A DNA stretch of 34,186 nucleotides, from the NCBI GenBank assembly GCA_016202605.1, contig JACQOJ010000044.1:1-34186 (forward strand), in the 5' to 3' direction. Below are positions 7,646-16,000 of the stretch, in pieces. The notes under the pieces are model-generated. The model was not told where the DNA came from, ran no database searches, and saw nothing but the letters and a program-made list of their open reading frames with translations. A program made the translations under genes and the position numbers. Position 1 is the stretch's first letter; each line of letters starts with the position of its first letter. Source of the stretch: Betaproteobacteria bacterium. Its GTDB lineage: Bacteria; Pseudomonadota; Gammaproteobacteria; Burkholderiales; SG8-41.

Positions 7646-8537
7646 TCCCCCGGGGCAACGTCTGGCAATAGTCGGCGACATCCTCCGGCTTGCATTTCCA
7701 CACGCGTCCCATGAATTTGTTCGCGAAACAGTGCTTCAGAGCCTGCCGCAGCGGACGCAGCCGGAAGGGGTATCCGAAGACATAGGGGTGAATCGAGATA
7801 TTGCACACCAGCGGCTGCTTCTCGCTCTGCTCGACCATTTCCTCGAACTGGTCCACCAGCATGTCGCAGAATTCGCGTCCGGTGTGCTGGCGATGGATGA
7901 CCTGCGGCGAATCGTTGAGTTCCACCGGATAGGGCACTGACAGGATGGGGCCGGCGCGGGTGCGCATCCAGATCGGCTGGTCGTCGCACGGCCAGTCCAT
8001 GATGTAGGTGTATCCCGCCTCCTTGAGCAGGTCGGGCGTCCACGCATTCTCGTAGGCGCCCGCGCCCATCCAGCCCTTGGGCGCCCTGCCTTCGTTTCTG
8101 GTGAAGGTCTCCGTCACTTCCCGGATGACGCGCGCCTCGTCCTGCTCCCAGCGGAAATCGTGCAGGTTTTCCGAATTGGTGCGGCCATGTCCGACAATCT
8201 CGTCACCGCGGCTGCGGATGCGCGCGAAGATCTGCGGTGCGTAGTCGTAGAGCAGGCTGTTGGTGTTGTGCGCGAGCGGCATCGCGAGCTCGTCCGCAAG
8301 GTCGAACAGGCGCCAGATGCCGACGCGGTTGCCGTAATCGCGCCAGGAATAATTGCGCTGCGTCTGCGGCTCGCCGTGCTTGGCGTTGTCGTGTCCGCGT
8401 CCCTTGCCGAACGCGAAACACTCGACGTTGGTGGTGATACAGAACGCGAGCCGCTTCCCGCCCGGCCAGGAATAGTCCTTGCGTTCGGTGATCGGCGAAT
8501 AATCGTAGCGCGTATGTTGTGGAATACGAAGTGACAT
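7629..8537 (-). CDS. Polysaccharide deacetylase / allantoinase (PuuE)-like hydrolase
   Basis: 302 residues of the NodB-type deacetylase superfamily. The opening YDYSPITERKDYSWPGGKRL and CITTNVECF resemble the PuuE-like subgroup, in which the usual TFDD metal site is replaced by an N-x-E type motif. The second motif reads GDEIVGHGRTNSENL; later come GWMGAGAYENAWTPDLLKEAGYTYIMDW and a C-terminal NISIHPYVFGYP. It probably cleaves a C-N bond in a small cytoplasmic substrate rather than chitin, since there is no signal peptide. It follows a Bug gene by 61 bases on the same strand, so uptake and hydrolysis of one compound are likely linked. A GGAGG lies about 13 bases before the ATG. Confidence 0.88.
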   Translation of the reverse strand: MSLRIPQHTRYDYSPITERKDYSWPGGKRLAFCITTNVECFAFGKGRGHDNAKHGEPQTQRNYSWRDYGNRVGIWRLFDLADELAMPLAHNTNSLLYDYAPQIFARIRSRGDEIVGHGRTNSENLHDFRWEQDEARVIREVTETFTRNEGRAPKGWMGAGAYENAWTPDLLKEAGYTYIMDWPCDDQPIWMRTRAGPILSVPYPVELNDSPQVIHRQHTGREFCDMLVDQFEEMVEQSEKQPLVCNISIHPYVFGYPFRLRPLRQALKHCFANKFMGRVWKCKPEDVADYCQTLPRGIIPGS

Positions 8538-8598
8538 CCTTTCGGCCTTTCCTCCAAATCCTGTTCAGCGATCACCCATGCACTGGCAGGGAACGCGC

Positions 8599-9582
8599 TC
8601 AATCGATGCGGGCGCCCGAAATCTGCACGAGCTTGCCGAGCTTCGTCATCTCACTGCGAATGTGCGCGGCGAACTCATCCGGCGTGCTGGTTATGGGCAC
8701 CGCCCCGACCTTGGCGTAAATTTTCTGCACGTCCGGCAATTGCACGGCCTTGCCGAATGCGGCATTCAGCCGGTCGACGACGGGACGCGGCAGACCCCGT
8801 GGCCCGAGAATGCCGGTATAGAGCACGAGCTCGAAGTCCTTCAGCCCGGCTTCCTTCATCGTCGGCACATCGGGCGCCGCGCCGGTTCGCTGCGGCGTGG
8901 TCACGCCCAGCGCGCGCAGCTTCCCTGCCGCCACCATCGGCAGGGCCGGCGGCAAGGTCGCAAACGAGACCGCCACTTCCCCGCCCAGCAGCGCGGCAAC
9001 CGCCTGCGGGCTCCCTTTGTACGGCACGTGAACCATTCTGATGTCCGCCATCGACTTCAACATCTCGGCGGCAAGGTGCACGATGGTGCCGTTGCCCGAA
9101 GAGCCGTGCGAGATTTCGTCGGGGCGTTTCTTCGCAAGCCCGATCAGATCCTTCACCGACGTCACGGGCAGCGATGGATGGATCAGAAGCATCAGCGGGC
9201 TCGCGGCGATCAGCGTCACCGGCGTGAAATCGCGCACCGAATCGTATGGCAGCCGGCGGTACAGACTCGCATTGATCGCGTGCGTCGTGATGTCCTGCAG
9301 GAACAGCGTGTAGCCGTCCCCGGCCGACTTGGCGATATGATCGGACGCGATCGTGGTGCCCGCCCCCGGACGCGGATCCACCGGCACCTGCTGGCCCAGG
9401 CTCTCGGTAAGCTTGGCGCCGATCGCACGCGCCAGAACGTCGGAAATCCCGCCGGGCGTAAACCCGTGGACGATGCGCACCGGCCGGGTCGGATAATCCG
9501 ATTGCGCCGCCGCGGGCGTTCCGGTCACACCCGGGACGCACAGGGCGATGGGAAGCAGGGAAAGGAATCGTTTCATCTTCAT
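8599..9582 (-). CDS. Bug/TctC-family periplasmic substrate-binding protein
   Basis: The ATG at 9582 is used because GAGGAG lies about seven bases before it and the signal peptide (MKMKRFLSLLPIALCVPGVT, cleavage near PAAAQ) begins there. About 327 residues. Bug features are YPTRPVRIVHGFTPGGISD, VDPRPGAG (usually DNRPGAG), GDGYTLFLQD, LYRRLPYDSVRDFTPVT and MVHVPYKGSPQAVAALLGGE. The Asn-to-Pro change in the ligand-site DNRPGAG motif is notable. It heads a two-gene unit with the deacetylase/allantoinase-like gene, and it is divergent from the CaiB/crotonase genes. The ligand may be an amide or ureide, judged only from its neighbour. Confidence 0.94.
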   Translation of the reverse strand: MKMKRFLSLLPIALCVPGVTGTPAAAQSDYPTRPVRIVHGFTPGGISDVLARAIGAKLTESLGQQVPVDPRPGAGTTIASDHIAKSAGDGYTLFLQDITTHAINASLYRRLPYDSVRDFTPVTLIAASPLMLLIHPSLPVTSVKDLIGLAKKRPDEISHGSSGNGTIVHLAAEMLKSMADIRMVHVPYKGSPQAVAALLGGEVAVSFATLPPALPMVAAGKLRALGVTTPQRTGAAPDVPTMKEAGLKDFELVLYTGILGPRGLPRPVVDRLNAAFGKAVQLPDVQKIYAKVGAVPITSTPDEFAAHIRSEMTKLGKLVQISGARID

Positions 9583-9778
9583 TATGGTCTCCTCGTCGGG
9601 CAATCAAGGCAAAAACGGGGAATCATCCTATCACAGGCCGATACCCCGTTTTCACCAGGCCGCCGCGGCCTTTGTGGCGCGGGAGCGTGCTGGTATCATG
9701 GACGCCGAATTGCGCGGCCCGGTCGGCCGCGGCAACGCAACGGCCCATCCGGGTCTCGAACAAGGCGCAACGCGTTCC

Positions 9779-10921
9779 ATGCTTCCCCTTTCCGGCGTAA
9801 GAGTCATCGAGTTCTGCCAGGTGCTGGCCGGACCGTTTTGCGGCTGCCTGCTCGCCGATATGGGCGCGGACGTGATCAAGGTCGAATCGCCCGCGGGCGA
9901 TCTCATGCGGCAGTGGCCGCCGATCCTCGACGGCTACAGCCAGTACTTCGCGTCGGTCAACCGCAACAAGCGCTCGGTGACGTTGGACCTCAAGGACCCG
10001 GCCGATCTGGAAGCCGCGCGCAGGCTCGCGCTTTCGGCCGACGTCGTGATCGAGAATTTCCGGCCCGGCGTGATGGCCAAGTACGGGCTCGATCATGCAA
10101 CGCTCGCCACGGAAAAGCCCGGTCTCGTCTACTGCTCGGTATCGGCGTTCGGTCAATCCGGGCCGCGCGCGAAGGAAGGCGGCTTCGACATGACGGTGCA
10201 GGCGATGAGCGGAGTGATGAGCGTCACCGGGGAACGCGACGGACGTCCTGCCAAATGCGGCATTCCGATCGCCGACTTCACCGCGGGTCTTTACGCCGCT
10301 TTCTCCGTGGTCGCGGCGCTGCACAAGGTGAAATGCGGCGGCGCCGGAGATTGCGTGGATGTTTCGATGCTGGGCGCGATGCTGGGCATAGCGAACCTGC
10401 AGACCAGCGAACTGTTCGGCACCGGCCGCGACCCCGTGCGGCTGGGTTCGGCGCACCCGATGAACGCGCCGTACGCGGCGTTCCGCTGCCGCGACGGCTA
10501 TTTCGCGCTCGCGGCCGGCACCGACAAGTTGTGGCGGGCGACTTGCGACGGCATCAACCGTCCCGACCTGCTCCGCGACCCGCGCTTCGCGTCGCCCAGC
10601 TTGCGGGCACAGCATCAGGACGTTTTGCGCGAACTGCTGGAAGAAGAATTCAGCAGATACGATGCAGCGCACCTGCTCGGGATTTTCAGGGAGCGCGGCG
10701 TGCCCTGCGCGCCGCTCAACAGCTACTCCGAAATCCTCGCCGACCCCCAGGTCCGGCACATGCAGTGGGTCGAGGACATGGAGCTTCCCAACGGCGTCAG
10801 GACACGAACCGTGATTTCGCCGCAGCGCGTCTCGGGAAAGCGACTCGGCGTGTCCCGCAATCCGCCGGCCCTCGGGGAACACACTGCGGAAGTCCTGGCG
10901 GAATGCGGCATTCATAAGTAA
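9779..10921 (+). CDS. CaiB/BaiF family III CoA-transferase
   Basis: 380 residues from the ATG at 9779, where the family start LSGVRVIEFCQVLAGPF begins; upstream in-frame starts have no family sequence. Blocks seen: LLADMGADVIKVESPAGD, SVNRNKRSVTLDLKDP, ADVVIENFRPGVMAKYGL and GLVYCSVSAFGQSGP, then the catalytic Asp in EGGFDMTVQAMSG (D137). Later DFTAGLYAAFSVVAAL and FRERGVPCAPLNSYSEIL. These enzymes move CoA directly between two acyl groups in the cytoplasm. The crotonase-like gene follows by six bases, so the pair likely activates and transforms one carboxylic acid. The ribosome site is weak. Family call is firm; substrate is unknown. Confidence 0.94.
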   Translation: MLPLSGVRVIEFCQVLAGPFCGCLLADMGADVIKVESPAGDLMRQWPPILDGYSQYFASVNRNKRSVTLDLKDPADLEAARRLALSADVVIENFRPGVMAKYGLDHATLATEKPGLVYCSVSAFGQSGPRAKEGGFDMTVQAMSGVMSVTGERDGRPAKCGIPIADFTAGLYAAFSVVAALHKVKCGGAGDCVDVSMLGAMLGIANLQTSELFGTGRDPVRLGSAHPMNAPYAAFRCRDGYFALAAGTDKLWRATCDGINRPDLLRDPRFASPSLRAQHQDVLRELLEEEFSRYDAAHLLGIFRERGVPCAPLNSYSEILADPQVRHMQWVEDMELPNGVRTRTVISPQRVSGKRLGVSRNPPALGEHTAEVLAECGIHK

Positions 10922-10927
10922 CTCGCG

Positions 10928-11653
10928 ATGAACGACGAACTCATCCGCAAGCACGAAGGCCACGTCACGCACCTGACGCTGAATCGTCCGCAAAAGGCGA
11001 ATGCGCTGTCGGCCTCGCTGGTGGAGGCGCTGCTCAACGCGGTGGAATACGCCTACACCGACGGCACGCGGCTGATGATTCTCGACGGGGCGGGCGCCCA
11101 TTTCTGCGCCGGCTTCGACTTCAGCGATTACGAAAACAGCAGCGAGGGCGACCTGGCGCTGCGCTTCATCCGCATCGAAACGCTGCTCCAGGAGCTGCAC
11201 CATGCGCCATTCGAAACGCTGGTCCTTGCCCATGGACGGAATTTCGGCGCCGGCGCGGACCTCGTGTGCTGTTGCGGAATCCGCATCGCCGCCCCGGGCA
11301 CGACTTTTCGCATGCCGGGTCTGAGATTCAGCGTCGTGCTTGGCACGCGCCGGCTCACCCATCGTGTCGGCGCCGACAACGCGCGCGCGGTGCTGGGCGC
11401 CTCGCGGACGTTCGACGCGGACGACGCTTTGCGCATGCATTTCATCACCCGCATTGCGGCGCAGGAAGAATGGCCCGCGCTCGTCGCTGCCACCCGCGCC
11501 GAGTGCGAGTTCCTGGCCCCGGGCGCCGCGGCGGCGTTGCGCCGGCAGACGGTCATCGACACTCGCGCCGAAGACATGGCGGCGCTCGCCAGCTCGGTGA
11601 GCGCCCCGGGGCTGAAGGAACGCGTCCGCCGCTTCAGGGAATCCGGCAAGTGA
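10928..11653 (+). CDS. Crotonase (enoyl-CoA hydratase/isomerase) superfamily protein with altered active site
   Basis: 241 residues. The crotonase fold is shown by VTHLTLNRPQKANALSASLV, an oxyanion-hole segment GAHFCAGFDFSDY and GRNFGAGADLVCCCGIRIAA, then FRMPGLRFSVVLGTRRLTHR. In classical hydratases the two catalytic Glu lie in GxGCEL and F-x-x-PE-x-x-LG; here these positions read GAGADL (Asp) and MPGL (Gly). Simple enoyl-CoA hydratase activity is therefore doubtful. Decarboxylase, hydrolase, isomerase or another CoA-dependent reaction is possible. The gene is six bases after the CaiB-type gene, in the same operon. The C-terminal third is shorter than in full-length crotonases. Confidence 0.88.
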   Translation: MNDELIRKHEGHVTHLTLNRPQKANALSASLVEALLNAVEYAYTDGTRLMILDGAGAHFCAGFDFSDYENSSEGDLALRFIRIETLLQELHHAPFETLVLAHGRNFGAGADLVCCCGIRIAAPGTTFRMPGLRFSVVLGTRRLTHRVGADNARAVLGASRTFDADDALRMHFITRIAAQEEWPALVAATRAECEFLAPGAAAALRRQTVIDTRAEDMAALASSVSAPGLKERVRRFRESGK

Positions 11654-11753
11654 GCCGTCAACGGTCGATGGGGACCCCCTTTTTCGCCACGCGGGGTCTG
11701 CGATCACCGTTTGCCAACCCGACTTTGCTGTTAAACGACCAACCAGGAAGAAG

Positions 11754-12755
11754 ATGAGCCGCGATTTGCCCGCAACCATGAAGGTCATCGAAATCAGCGC
11801 ACCCGGAGGCCCGGATGTCCTGAAGCCCTCGACCCGGCCGGTGCCCCGGCCCCGCGCCGGCGAAGTGCTGATCAAGGTCGCCGCCGCCGGCGTAAACGGT
11901 CCGGACCTGATGCAGCGCAAAGGACTTTATCCGCCTCCGGCGGGGGCATCGGACCTGCTCGGGCTCGAGGTATCCGGCAAGATCGTCGCCACGGGTGACG
12001 AGGTCAAGCGCTGGTCGATCGGAGACGAGGTGGCCGCGCTCGCCAACGGCGGCGGTTACGCCGAGTACTGCACCGTCGACATGCAACACTGCCTGCCGAT
12101 CCCCAGGGGCATCACCGTGCTCGACGCAGCGGGCCTGCCGGAGACCTACTTCACGGTCTGGAGCAACGTGTTCATGGGCGCGGGCCTTGCCGCCGGAGAA
12201 ACGTTCCTCGTGCACGGCGGCGCCGGGGGAATCGGCACGACGGCCATTCAGCTCGGCAAGGCTTTCGGGGCGAAAGTGATCGCGACCGACAGCCCGGCGG
12301 ATCGTTGCCGGATTTGCCGCGAGCTCGGCGCCGACCGGGTGATCGATTACCGGGAGCACGACTTCGTCGAAGTCGTGCGCGAGGAAGGCGGCGCCGATGT
12401 GATCCTCGATATTGTCGGCGGCCCCAACATCGAGCGCAATTTCAAGGCTGCCGCCCACGACGGTCGCATCATCCAGCTTGCCTTCGCGCTCGGCTCCAAA
12501 GTCGACATCAACCTCATGCCCGTAATGCTGAAACGCCTGACCTACACCGGCTCCACCCTGCGCACGCGTCCTCCGGCTTTCAAGGCGAAAACCGCGCAGG
12601 AACTCGAAACCAGAGTCTGGCCCCATATCGAAAGCGGAAAGATCCGGGTGGTGACCCATCACACCTATCCGCTCGCCGCGGCGGCCGACGCACACGCGCT
12701 GATGGAATCGAGCCGGCACCTGGGCAAGATCGTGCTGATCGTCGGCGCGCCCTGA
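11754..12755 (+). CDS. Zinc-free NAD(P)H quinone oxidoreductase (zeta-crystallin/PIG3-like MDR family)
   Basis: 333 residues of the medium-chain dehydrogenase/reductase superfamily. The N-terminal GroES-like part has KVAAAGVNGPDLMQRKGLYP and GLEVSGKIVATGDEVKRWSI. The NADPH site is VHGGAGGIGTTAIQLGKAFG, followed by FGAKVIATDS and GADRVIDYREHDF. The segment INLMPVMLKRLTYTGSTLR is typical of the PIG3/QorB-like subgroup. No catalytic zinc Cys/His set is visible. It reduces quinones or enones with NADPH in the cytoplasm. AGGAAG lies just before the ATG at 11754; a second ATG at 11778 would give the more common family start. It follows the crotonase gene by 100 bases and may be in the same transcript. 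Confidence 0.92.
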   Translation: MSRDLPATMKVIEISAPGGPDVLKPSTRPVPRPRAGEVLIKVAAAGVNGPDLMQRKGLYPPPAGASDLLGLEVSGKIVATGDEVKRWSIGDEVAALANGGGYAEYCTVDMQHCLPIPRGITVLDAAGLPETYFTVWSNVFMGAGLAAGETFLVHGGAGGIGTTAIQLGKAFGAKVIATDSPADRCRICRELGADRVIDYREHDFVEVVREEGGADVILDIVGGPNIERNFKAAAHDGRIIQLAFALGSKVDINLMPVMLKRLTYTGSTLRTRPPAFKAKTAQELETRVWPHIESGKIRVVTHHTYPLAAAADAHALMESSRHLGKIVLIVGAP

Positions 12756-12855
12756 CTGGTGAACGACGGCAGGACGCGGCGACACCCGGCCCGATAATGA
12801 AAACTTGCCGCTCCGGCCAAGCCTGTTACTGCGAGCACCGCGCGGGAAGGCGGCC

Positions 12856-12885
12856 TTACTACATTTTCGGCCATTGCACTATAAT
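12856..12885 (+). promoter_or_regulatory. Strong sigma70-like promoter of the long helix/AsmA-like gene
   Basis: A perfect TATAAT (12880-12885) is preceded by TTACTA (12856-12861) with an 18-base spacer. Predicted transcription start is near 12892, leaving a leader of about 155 bases before the ATG at 13048. The rest of the gap 12756-13047 holds no recognisable gene. Confidence 0.6.
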
Positions 12886-13047
12886 GAACGCGGAATTGCA
12901 GTGCTCCCGTTTCTTGGCGCGTGGTCACACGCAACGCATGCGACATCCGGTGGCCGGTACCGGGCGCGTTGGAATCCGGGCTTTCGGCAGTACGAGCGGC
13001 GCATCCAGGGTTGCACCGGACCGGAAAACTCGAAAATAATCTGCCTC

Positions 13048-16000
13048 ATGCATCCGCTGACCGTCTATACCAAGACCGCCAAGGGCGTGCTTGAAATCAA
13101 GAACAAGACCGGCAAGCTCTCGCGCGATCTCAATCGAATTTTTCTGCTCGTCGACGGTCGTTCCACCGTCACCGACATCGTCAAGAAAGAAAGCGGCCTG
13201 GAAGAAGCGCAGTTGCAGGACGCTCTCGCCAAACTCGAAACTGAAGGTTACATCCGCGTGTTCTCGGCGCCGGCGGGAGCACCACCCGCGCCAGCCGCTG
13301 CGGGCGGCGCCCCCAAGGAAGAAGGCCTTGATCTCGACTTCACCTCGGCCGAGGTAGTCTCGAAGCTCAATGCCGAGGCCGCGGCGCGCGCCCGGGCGGA
13401 AGCCGAGGCCAGGGCGCGCGCAGACACTGCTGCGCGCGAGCTGGCGCAAGCGAAAGCGCGGCAGGAAACGGAAGCCCGCGGCCGGGCGATGGCCGAAACC
13501 AAGATGCGCGCCGAAGCGGAAGCGAAGGCCAAGGCGGAGGCTGAAGCGCGGGCGGCCGCCGCTGCCCGATCCAAAGCGGAGGCGGAAGCGAGATCCGCGG
13601 CCGACGCGAAGGCGAGAGCCGAAGCGGAGGCGCGCGTCCGCGTTGCGATGGAGGCCAAGGCCCGGGCCGAGGCCGAAGCCCAGGCTCGTGCTGAAGGCGA
13701 GGCCCGCGCCAGGCAGGAAGCCGAAGCCAAGGCGGCTTCCGAAGCACGGGCACGGATGGAAGCGGAAGCCCGCGCCAAGGCGGAAGCGGAAGCGCGCGCC
13801 CACGCCGAAGCCGAAACCAGGGCGCGCACCGCCCTTGAAGCGCAGATGAAAGCCATGGCCGAAGCACTGGCTGCGGCCGAAGCGCGCGCGAAGGAGGAGG
13901 CGGAAGCTCGCGCCAGAGCAGAGACCGAAGTCCGTCAACGCGAGGAGGCCGAACGCAAGGCGCGCGAGGAAGCGCAAGCGAGGACCCAGGCGGCGGAAGA
14001 GGCCATCGCGCGCGCGCGCGCGATGGCGGAAGAAGCCGCGCGCGCCAAAGCGGAAGCGGAAGCGCTCGCACGCGCGCAGCAAGACGGTGCGGACGCCGTG
14101 ACCAAGGCCCGCGTCGACGCCGCGATGAGGGCCCTCGAGGAAGCCAAGCAGAAAGCGCAGCTCGAATCGGAAGCCCGTGCCGCGGCCGAGGCGAAGGCGC
14201 TGGCTGAAGCGGAAGCGCGCAAGCGGGAGGACGAAGAGCGCAAGGCCCACGAGCAGGTCCAGCGCACGGAACGCGACGAAGCGGAAGCGCGCGCCAAGGC
14301 CCAGATCAAGGAACTGCAGGAGCAGGCGCGCCTCGCCCGCGACGAAGCCGAGGCCAGGGCCAAGGCGGAAAAACTGGCACGTGAAGAAGCGGAAGCGAAA
14401 GCCGCGGCCGAGCGTCAGGCACGCGAAGAGGCTGAACGCAAGGCGCAGGAAGAGTTCGCCGCCCAGATGGAGGCGCAGCGAAAGGCCCGCGAAGAGGCGG
14501 TTCGCAAGGCGGAGGAAGAAGCGGCGACAAGGATCGAGGCCGAGAGAAAAGCGCGCGAAGAGTCGGAGCGCAAGACCCGCGAAGAAGCCGAGACGAGGAT
14601 CGAGGTCGAGCGCAAAGCACGCGCGGAAGCCGAGGCGAAAGCCGAAGCCGAGAAAAAGGCGCGCGAAGAAGCCGAGCGCAAGGCACGCGCCGAAGTGGAG
14701 GCCATGATCGAGGCCGAGAGAAGGGCGCGCGAGGACGCGGAAGCCAGGGCGGAAGCGGAGCGCAAGGCGCGCGAAGAAGCCGAGCGCAAGGCACGCGCCG
14801 AAGTGGAGGCCAAGATCGAGGCCGAGCGGAAAGCGCGCGAGGAAGCGGAACGCCAGGCGCAGGCCGCGCGCAAGGCACGCGAGGAAGCGGAACGCCGCGC
14901 AAGAGAGGCGGCAGCCACGGACAGCGAGGCGGCGCGCAGGGCGCGCGAGGAGGCGGAAGCCGCCGCGAAGGCCGCCGAGGAGGCGGTCGCAAAGGCGCGC
15001 GCCATGGCGGAGGCGGCCGCGGCGGCCAAAGCCGAGGCCGAAGCGAAGGCGGAGGCGGACCGGAAGGCGCGGGCCGAAGCCGAGGAACGCGCCAAACAGG
15101 AATCCGTCGCGCGGGTCCTGAACGAGCAGGAGATGCGCGCCAGGGCGGAGGACGAAATCAAGGCACGGGTCGCGGCCGAGCTCAAGGCGAAGGAAAAGGC
15201 CGAGATGGAAGCCGACGCCCGCTACCGTGCCGAGATCGAGCAGCGCGCACGGACGGCGGCGGCCGAGCGGCTCAAGCGCATGGCGGAAGAACCGCGCGAC
15301 GCGGCGAAGCCCTCACCGGCGAAAAAACCCCTGAACCGGATCAAGGTCGCGGCCGCGGGCGCGATCGCCCTTGTCATCGCCGCCATCGCGTTGCTGCACG
15401 TCGTTCCCCTGGTCGGTTTCATCCCGTCGGCACAGCGGGCCATGTCGCAACGCCTGGGACAGCCGGTGGCGATCAGCAGCATGCGCTATGCGCTGCTCCC
15501 GACTCCGCAACTCACGCTCGATCAGGTCGCAATCGGCAAGCTGCAGGAGATCAAGATCGACAACGTGATCGTGGGAACCGGGCCGTTCGCGTTGCTCGGA
15601 GCGGAGAAGGAGTTCGAGAGCGTGGAGGTCAACTCCGTGAGCCTCGATCGCGACGCGCTCGCGGGTGTTGCCGAGTGGATCAAGCCGCAATCCGGAGCGC
15701 AACCGCTGCGGGTCCGGAAGGTACGTCTGAACCGGGTACGGCTGGACGTGAAGGAGATCGAGCTGCCGGCCTTCGACGCCGACGTCACGCTCGCGCGCGA
15801 CGGTGCGGTGCAGAAGGCGGTGGTCAACGACGGCAAGGCGAGAGTGGAATTCATGCCCAAGGACAAGGCATGGCAGGCCCATCTCGACGCGCGCGGCTGG
15901 CAACTCCCGCTCGGGCCGCGCGTGGAGTTCGACGAACTCGCGATGACGGCGGTGATCGACCGGCAGCAGGCGACGGTTACCAGGATCGAGGGCAGCGTGC

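Noticed and set aside
11671-11695. GGGGACCCCCTTTTT considered as a terminator after the crotonase gene
   Set aside because: The direct hairpin would have a loop of about one to two bases, too tight to form; a wider pairing (GACCCC with GGGGTC) leaves the T-run inside the loop.
8578-11920. Very long open frames opposite or beside real genes (779 codons on plus from 8578, 765 codons on minus from 11920)
   Set aside because: They overlap Bug, CaiB and crotonase genes with clear family motifs, are rich in Arg/Gly/His as expected for out-of-frame high-GC DNA, and show no domain.
12925-15185. Several long open frames on the minus strand within the helix-coding region
   Set aside because: The low-complexity repeat keeps all frames open; these products are monotonous (Arg/Leu/Phe or Ala/Ser) and have no ribosome site or domain.
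13369-15290. Possible CRISPR-like or satellite array because of dense short repeats
   Set aside because: The repetition is codon-level (GCG, GAA, GCC, AAG) in one open frame and encodes an A/E/R/K helix; there are no regular spacers.
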